DNA from: Acidobacteriota bacterium
Lineage (GTDB): Bacteria; Actinomycetota; Actinomycetes; Actinomycetales; Microbacteriaceae
DNA: 43,108 nucleotides
Assembly (NCBI GenBank): GCA_019352055.1
Contig: JABBOB010000024.1
Span: 1 to 43,108 of the forward strand
Reading direction: 5' to 3'
The translations under genes and the position numbers were made by a program. This document shows, one piece after another, positions 38,367 through 43,108 of this stretch; the first letter of the stretch is position 1, and the number at the start of each line of letters is the position of its first letter. The notes beneath the pieces were generated by a model. The model did not search any database, was not told the origin of the DNA, and saw only the letters and a program-made list of their open reading frames with translations.

Positions 38367-39902
38367 TCAGTGGGCGGCCACCGGTTCGTGCTGCTTCTGG
38401 CCCGCGGCGGTCTGGTTCCGCGGCTGCGGCCTCCCCCAGCGCAGGATGAGGAAGGCGAGCACCGCGATGCCGAGGAACACGCCGGAGGAGGTGAGGAACG
38501 CGGACTGGTAGCTGCCGAGCTGCGCGAGGGCCTGGGCGGAACGCGACGTGCCGTGGTCCGTCAGGTACCGGGTCACCGAGTCGGCGGCGAGCGTGGAGAG
38601 CACCGCGGTGCCGATCGATCCGCCGATCTGCTGCGAGGTGTTCACCATCGCGGAGCCGACGCCCGCGTCGCGCGGGTCGATGCCGGAGGTCGCCGTGTTG
38701 AACGCCGCACCGAAGATGTTGCCCATGCCGAGTCCGAGCACGACGAGCGCAGGAGCGATCGTCGTCCAGTAGTCGCTGGCCAGGCCGATGCGGCTGAGCA
38801 GCAGCAGTCCGAGCGCGCCGAAGAGCGCGCCGACGACGATCATCGGCTTCGGGCCGATCCGCGGGAGCAGCCGCGGCGCGATGAGGGTGGAGGTCAGCGC
38901 GACCGTCACGGGCATCGGGAGGAAGCCGATCCCGGTCTGCAGCGGCGTGTACCCGCGGAGCGTCTGCAGGTAGTACGCGAGGAACAGGAAGACGCCGAAC
39001 AGCCCCGCACCGGTCAGGGCCACCGTGAGGTACGACCCGCCGCGCTGACGGTCGAGCACGACCCGGAGCGGCAGCAGCGGGTGCGCGACCCGGGACTCGA
39101 GCACCACGAACGCGACCAGCAGCAGGACCCCGGCGGCGAGCGACACCACGGTCTGCGCCTGCGCCCAGCCGTTCGTCTCCGCGGAGGAGAAGCCGTACAC
39201 GACGCCGACGAGCCCGAGCGAGACGATCACCGTGCCGGGGATGTCGAGCTTCGGGCGCGTGCCGGCGGGCCCCTGCTTGCCGAAGAAGGTGAGGGCGCCG
39301 ATGATGGCGACGATCGCGAAGAAGAGGTTCACGAACAGGCACCAGCGCCACGACGCGTACTCGGTGAGCACGCCGCCGAGCAGCAGCCCGACGGCGCCGC
39401 CCGATCCGGCCACCGCGCCGAAGACGCCGAACGCGCGGGCGCGCTCCCGGCCGTTCGTGAACGTCGTGCTGAGCAGTGACAGCGCCGCCGGCGCGAGCAG
39501 AGCACCGAAGGCGCCCTGGACGGCGCGCGCGGTGACCAGCTCGGCGAAGTTCTGCGCGAACCCGCCGAACGCGGAAGCGGCCGCGAATCCCACGAGGCCG
39601 GAGATGTAGGTGACCTTGCGGCCGAACAGGTCGGAGAGCCGGCCGCCGAGCAGCAGGAGGCCGCCGAACGCCAGCGAGTAGGCCGTGACCACCCACTGCC
39701 GCTGGTCCGAATCGAACGCCAGCGCCTTCTGCGCGGTCGGCAGCGCGATGTTCACGATCGTCGCATCCAGGACGACCATCAGCTGCGAGAGCGCGAGCAC
39801 GGCGAGCACCCACCAGCGGTGCTGGTGCTTGGCACCCTGCCGCCGTGGAGCCGCCGGCGCCGAGGCCGTGAAGGGGGAGTGCACGGCGGTGTCCGTCGTC
39901 AT
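38367..39902 (-). CDS. MFS transporter, DHA2 (14-helix) multidrug exporter
   Basis: A 511-residue exporter of the DHA2 (EmrB/QacA) family with about 14 helices. It has LDATIVNIALPTAQ in helix 1, LLLGGRLSDLFGRKVTYI between helices 2 and 3, the antiporter motif in GSGGAVGLLLGGVLTEYASWRW (helix 5), and GVGSAMVNTSQQIGGSIGTAVLST late in the protein. The N-terminus is extended by about 25 residues. ATG at 39902 has AAGGAG 7 bases upstream. The leader contains palindromes (39954-39999) suggestive of a repressor, although no regulator gene adjoins. Confidence 0.95.
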   Translation of the reverse strand: MTTDTAVHSPFTASAPAAPRRQGAKHQHRWWVLAVLALSQLMVVLDATIVNIALPTAQKALAFDSDQRQWVVTAYSLAFGGLLLLGGRLSDLFGRKVTYISGLVGFAAASAFGGFAQNFAELVTARAVQGAFGALLAPAALSLLSTTFTNGRERARAFGVFGAVAGSGGAVGLLLGGVLTEYASWRWCLFVNLFFAIVAIIGALTFFGKQGPAGTRPKLDIPGTVIVSLGLVGVVYGFSSAETNGWAQAQTVVSLAAGVLLLVAFVVLESRVAHPLLPLRVVLDRQRGGSYLTVALTGAGLFGVFLFLAYYLQTLRGYTPLQTGIGFLPMPVTVALTSTLIAPRLLPRIGPKPMIVVGALFGALGLLLLSRIGLASDYWTTIAPALVVLGLGMGNIFGAAFNTATSGIDPRDAGVGSAMVNTSQQIGGSIGTAVLSTLAADSVTRYLTDHGTSRSAQALAQLGSYQSAFLTSSGVFLGIAVLAFLILRWGRPQPRNQTAAGQKQHEPVAAH

Positions 39903-39953
39903 CGGGAGCTCCTTCGTTCGTACGGAGGGGTTCCACGCGACGCTGCGCAGAGC

Positions 39954-39999
39954 GGACGCGGGGGCGCGTCCCAGGGGCCAACCAGCCGGTGCACCGGCT
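39954..39999 (-). promoter_or_regulatory. Palindromic control region of the DHA2 exporter
   Basis: AGCCGGTGCACCGGCT (39984-39999) is a perfect 16-base palindrome and GGACGCG-GGGG-CGCGTCC (39954-39971) is a perfect 7-pair hairpin. Both lie in the 153-base region upstream of the exporter. The 16-base palindrome looks like a TetR- or MarR-type operator; the hairpin may lie in the leader RNA. Confidence 0.55.
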
Positions 40000-40055
40000 A
40001 TTCCCCACGACGGGCTCGCTCGGGCAACGGGGGCGCCCGACGATGCGGGGTACCG

Positions 40056-41537
40056 CTAGTGCGCGGCCTCCTTCGCGGCGAGGCGGGCCTTGCGGCCGAA
40101 CGCGAGGCCGCCCATCGCCTCCAGCGTCACGCCCTTCGTCTCGGGGATGAGGAAGAAGACGAAGAGCAGCGAGATGAGCGCGAACGCGGCGTAGAGGCCG
40201 TAGGTGAAGACCAGCGAGAGGTTCGCGAGCGGCGGGAAGGAGAGCGTGACGACGAAGTTCGCGATCCACTGCGCGGCGGCTGCGACACCGAGGGCCTTGG
40301 CGCGGATGCGGTTGGGGAACATCTCGCCGAGCAGCACCCAGACGAGCGGTCCCCAGGTGGCGCCGAAGCAGATCACGAAGAGGTTGGCGCCGATCAGCGC
40401 GACGATCCCCCATGGGTTCGGGAGGCTCACAGCGCCGCTCGCGCTCGGGTTCGCCTGGCTGAACGCGATCGCGACGGCCGCGAGGGCGATCGTCATCCCG
40501 GCGGAGCCGGCGAGGAGCATCGGCCGGCGGCCGACCTTGTCGACGATCGCGATCGCGACGAAGGTGACGGCGACGTTGATGACGGCGGAGACGACGGAGA
40601 TGGCGAACGAGTCCTTGAAGCCGACCGCGTTCCAGAGCGTCGTCGAGTAGTAGAAGATCACGTTGATCCCGACGAACTGCTGCAGCACCGAGAGCACGAT
40701 GCCTGCCCAGACGACGGGCTGCAGGCCGAGCACGTGTCCGCGCAGGTTCGCCTTCTCGGCGTTCTCGGCGTCCTCCTCGATCGAGCGCTGGATGTCGTCC
40801 ACCTCGCCGTCGATCTCGTCCCTCGGGGTCGTCTGCCGCAGCACGGAGCGGGCGCCCTCCTCGTCCCGCTTCGCGATGAGGTGCCGCGGCGACTCGGGCA
40901 GCCGCAGCGCGATGACCCCGTAGGCGATGGAGGGGACGACGCCGACGAGGAACATCCATCGCCAGGCCTCGATGCCGAACAGCAGCTGCTGCGAGGCGCC
41001 GGTCGCACCGTTGAACCCGGCGAACAGCGCATCGGACAGCAGCGCGGCGAAGATGCCGATGGTGATGGCGAGCTGCTGCAGCGAGCCGAGCCGGCCGCGC
41101 CGCGAGGCCGGGACGACCTCGGCGATGTAGGTGGGGGAGACGACGGAGGCGACGCCGATGCCCAGGCCGCCGATCACACGCCAGAACATGAAATCGCCCA
41201 CGCCGAACGCGAGGCCCGCACCGATCGAGCTGGCGAGGAAGAGCACCGCGCCGACGATCATGGTCCGCGTGCGGCCGATCCGGTCGGCGACCCGGCCTGC
41301 GAGGTAGGCGCCGAGCGCGCAGCCGAGCAGCGCGATCGCGACCGCGAACCCCTGCAGGGTGGGGGACAGCTTGAACTGCTTGCCGATCGCGTCGACCGCT
41401 CCGTTCACGACGGAGGAGTCGAACCCGAAGAGGAACCCGCCCAGTGCGCCGGCAACGGCGAGTCCGGTGACCTTGTGCTTCAGCTGCTGCAGACCCGGCG
41501 CGCCCGAGCTGCTCTCGCGCTCCTTCGTCCCGCTCAT
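40056..41537 (-). CDS. MFS sugar porter family transporter
   Basis: A 493-residue sugar porter. Family signatures are GGFLFGFDSSVVNGAV in helix 1, AGRVADRIGRTRTM, PESPRHLI after helix 6, QQFVGINVIFYYSTTLW in helix 7, and PETKGVTLE near the C-terminus. The QQ-G-N segment suggests hexose or polyol proton symport. ATG at 41537 is preferred to the GTG at 41552 because GAGGA lies about 11 bases upstream and overlaps the longer form. The 128-base region before it carries a 10-base inverted repeat (41568-41610) that may be an operator. Confidence 0.95.
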   Translation of the reverse strand: MSGTKERESSSGAPGLQQLKHKVTGLAVAGALGGFLFGFDSSVVNGAVDAIGKQFKLSPTLQGFAVAIALLGCALGAYLAGRVADRIGRTRTMIVGAVLFLASSIGAGLAFGVGDFMFWRVIGGLGIGVASVVSPTYIAEVVPASRRGRLGSLQQLAITIGIFAALLSDALFAGFNGATGASQQLLFGIEAWRWMFLVGVVPSIAYGVIALRLPESPRHLIAKRDEEGARSVLRQTTPRDEIDGEVDDIQRSIEEDAENAEKANLRGHVLGLQPVVWAGIVLSVLQQFVGINVIFYYSTTLWNAVGFKDSFAISVVSAVINVAVTFVAIAIVDKVGRRPMLLAGSAGMTIALAAVAIAFSQANPSASGAVSLPNPWGIVALIGANLFVICFGATWGPLVWVLLGEMFPNRIRAKALGVAAAAQWIANFVVTLSFPPLANLSLVFTYGLYAAFALISLLFVFFLIPETKGVTLEAMGGLAFGRKARLAAKEAAH

Positions 41538-41567
41538 GCCCGAGGTCCTCACCGAGCGGCACGTGAC

Positions 41568-41610
41568 GGCTGAATCCGGTCGGGCCGCCGCGTTGCGACT
41601 GGGTTCAGCC
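41568..41610 (-). promoter_or_regulatory. Candidate operator upstream of the sugar porter
   Basis: GGCTGAATCC (41568-41577) and GGGTTCAGCC (41601-41610) are complementary at 9 of 10 positions. The 128-base gap between the porter and the sulfhydrylase gene otherwise shows no coding signal; a near-palindrome around CGGCCG lies at about 41624-41640. Confidence 0.35.
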
Positions 41611-41665
41611 TCCGATCATCCGGGACATCGGCCGAATGTTGCCTGAGTACAACCGGTGAAGGCGC

Positions 41666-42952
41666 TCAGGTCAGCGCCGCAGCGAGGGCCTGATCGAGGT
41701 CCGCGATGATGTCCTCCACGTCCTCGATCCCGACGCTGAGGCGGATCAGACCGGCGCGCACGCCGGCGTCCTCCAGCTGCTGGTCGCTCAGCTGGGCGTG
41801 GGTGGTCGACGCAGGGTGGATGACCAGCGTCTTCGCGTCGCCGATGTTCGCGAGATGGCTCGCCAGGTCCACCGCCTCGATGAACCTGCGGCCAGCGGCG
41901 CGCCCGCCCCTGATGCCGAACCCGAACACGCTGCCGGGACCCTTCGGCAGGTAGCGCTGGGCGCGCTCGAAGTGGTGATGGCTCGGCAGCCCGGCCCAGT
42001 TGACGTACTCGACGCGGTCGTCCGCCTCCAGCCACTCCGCCACCTGGCGCGCGTTGTCGACGTGCGCCTGCATGCGGAAGGGCAGCGTCTCGACCCCGAG
42101 GGACAGCAGGAACGCCGAGTTGGGCGCGAGGGCCGGGCCCATGTCGCGCAGCTGTTCGGCGCGGAGGCGGGTGAGGAACGCGAACTCGCCGAAGTTGCCG
42201 CTCCACTCCAGGCCTCCGTAGGAGGGGACCGGCTGCTCGAAGAGCGGGAAGCGCTCGCCGCCGAAGTGGAAGCGCCCGGACTCGGCGACGACGCCGCCGA
42301 GCGTCGTGCCGTGACCGCCGAGGAACTTCGTCGCCGAGTGCGTGACGATGTCCGCGCCCCACTCCATCGGGCGGGACAGGTACGGCGTCGCGACGGTCGC
42401 GTCGATCATCAGCGGCACGCCCGCTGCGTGCGCGACGTCCGCGAGCCCTGCCACGTCCGCGACGTCGCCGGACGGGTTCGCGACGCTCTCCGCGAAGACG
42501 ACCTTGGTGCGGTCGGTGATCGCCGCCGCGTAGTCCTCCGGGTCGCTCGAGGAGACGAAGGTGGTCTCGACGCCGAATCGGCGGAGCGTCACGTCGAGCT
42601 GCGTGAGCGAGCCGCCGTACAGGTTCGCGGAGGCGACCACGTGGTCGCCCTGGCCGGCGAGGCTCGCGAAGGTGATGTACTGCGCGCCCAGGCCGGAGGC
42701 GGTCGCGACGGCGCCCAGCGCGCCTTCGAGACTCGCGATCCGCTCCTCGAACGCTGCGACGGTGGGGTTCGCGAGACGGCTGTAGACGTTGCCGTACTTC
42801 TGCAGGGCGAACCGGGCCGCGGCGTCGTCGGCATCGTCGAACACGAACGCGCTGGTCTGGTAGATCGGCAGCGCCCGCGCACCGGTCGTCGCGTCCGGGA
42901 TGTTCCCGGCGTGGATCGCCCTCGTGCGGAACCCGTACTCGCGGTCGGCCAT
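41666..42952 (-). CDS. metY: O-acetylhomoserine aminocarboxypropyltransferase/cysteine synthase (MetY-type)
   Basis: A 428-residue PLP enzyme of the Cys/Met metabolism family, of the long O-acetylhomoserine sulfhydrylase type: FRTRAIHAGNIPDATTGARALPIYQTSAFVF at the N-terminus, YSRLANPTVAAFEERIASLEG, the LMIDATVATPYLSRP strand, and Schiff-base Lys209 in HSATKFLGGHGTTLGG. The C-terminus SVGIEDVEDIIADLDQAL is typical. It should make homocysteine from O-acetylhomoserine and sulfide in methionine synthesis. ATG at 42952 follows TAGCGT (42960-42965) by 7 bases, so a leaderless start is favoured over the GTG or ATG codons further upstream. Confidence 0.93.
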   Translation of the reverse strand: MADREYGFRTRAIHAGNIPDATTGARALPIYQTSAFVFDDADDAAARFALQKYGNVYSRLANPTVAAFEERIASLEGALGAVATASGLGAQYITFASLAGQGDHVVASANLYGGSLTQLDVTLRRFGVETTFVSSSDPEDYAAAITDRTKVVFAESVANPSGDVADVAGLADVAHAAGVPLMIDATVATPYLSRPMEWGADIVTHSATKFLGGHGTTLGGVVAESGRFHFGGERFPLFEQPVPSYGGLEWSGNFGEFAFLTRLRAEQLRDMGPALAPNSAFLLSLGVETLPFRMQAHVDNARQVAEWLEADDRVEYVNWAGLPSHHHFERAQRYLPKGPGSVFGFGIRGGRAAGRRFIEAVDLASHLANIGDAKTLVIHPASTTHAQLSDQQLEDAGVRAGLIRLSVGIEDVEDIIADLDQALAAALT

Positions 42953-42959
42953 GCGATCG

Positions 42960-42965
42960 ACGCTA
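42960..42965 (-). promoter_or_regulatory. Leaderless -10 element of metY
   Basis: TAGCGT on the minus strand, 7 bases before ATG at 42952. Confidence 0.55.
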
Positions 42966-43012
42966 CCGGGCACCCTCCGCGCCCCCGCCCCGCGTGACGT
43001 GGCATGACGCGG

Positions 43013-43101
43013 GGAGCATCTCGGCAGGCTCTCCGCGCTTCGGCAGGTCGTCAGCGGCGCTCAGAGCCTGCTGAAGCGAGCAGGGCCTGCCGGAGTGCTC
43101 C
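43013..43101. repeat. Long hairpin / REP-like palindromic repeat (class A, copy 2)
   Basis: Arms of about 38 positions, starting at 43013 and ending at 43101, pair at roughly 30 positions. Both arms contain the CGGCAGGC and CGCTTC(A/G)GCAGG blocks found in the repeat after pepN (4193-4297), in the same order. It lies upstream of metY and may end a gene beyond the window. Confidence 0.65.
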
Positions 43102-43108
43102 AGGGGGG

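Noticed and set aside
1-43108. Prophage, transposon or integrative element
   Set aside because: No integrase, transposase, phage structural gene, tRNA attachment site or composition break was seen; codon style is uniform throughout.

Overview
The window is very GC-rich, gene-dense DNA with strong third-position G/C bias. Many genes start with GTG, and many have a TANNNT hexamer 6-8 bases before the start codon, which points to leaderless transcripts. Together with the gene families (CE1758/CE1759 flavin pair, AlkZ-type glycosylase, DUF985 cupin, DUF4349 lipoprotein, aminopeptidase N) this suggests a chromosomal segment of an actinobacterium, most likely Micrococcales and probably Microbacteriaceae. 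The assignment rests on sequence style and family content, not on a search. I see no rRNA, tRNA, CRISPR array, insertion sequence or phage gene, and no gene-free stretch longer than about 200 bases once the methyltransferase remnant is counted.

Layout. (1) 1-4.3 kb: a lone luciferase-like oxidoreductase, a decayed SAM methyltransferase and aminopeptidase N, closed by a very long hairpin. (2) 4.3-9.9 kb, minus strand: two ECF sigma operons flank a nucleoside deaminase-FAD oxidoreductase pair. The first sigma gene is coupled to a membrane protein with three Cys-pair repeats. The second lies between a DUF4349 lipoprotein and a membrane protein with four extracytoplasmic cysteines. (3) 9.9-16.3 kb: a Cys/Met-type PLP enzyme, a divergent SDR/TetR pair with a clear operator, a DUF985 cupin, an AraC-VOC unit, and a divergent LysR/MFS pair. 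(4) 16.4-21.2 kb: a DJ-1/PfpI protein, then the minus-strand operon isochorismatase-RraB-AlkZ-thioredoxin facing a MarR-MFS operon across a 12-base palindrome that can serve both promoters. (5) 21.4-23.8 kb: LLM monooxygenase, MarR and FMN reductase, with a perfect operator upstream. (6) 23.9-29.6 kb: an APC permease, a UbiB/AarF-type kinase, a Ser/Thr kinase-GAF fusion and an unrecognised protein. (7) 29.6-35.1 kb: NAD(P)-binding, CoA-binding, three SDR, GNAT and aldo/keto reductase genes, mostly single units. (8) 35.2-37.6 kb: a membrane protein-histidine kinase-response regulator operon. (9) 37.7-43.0 kb: GNAT, DHA2 exporter, sugar porter and an O-acetylhomoserine sulfhydrylase-type enzyme.

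The region reads as accessory metabolism and stress physiology: small redox enzymes, exporters and acetyltransferases, each under a local regulator (TetR, AraC, LysR, two MarR, two ECF sigma factors, one two-component system, one Ser/Thr kinase). The most unusual features are the two ECF operons with cysteine-bearing extracytoplasmic partners, the shared-palindrome divergent promoter at 19.4 kb, the widespread leaderless architecture, and several classes of long intergenic hairpins, one of which appears at 4.2 kb and again at the end of the window.
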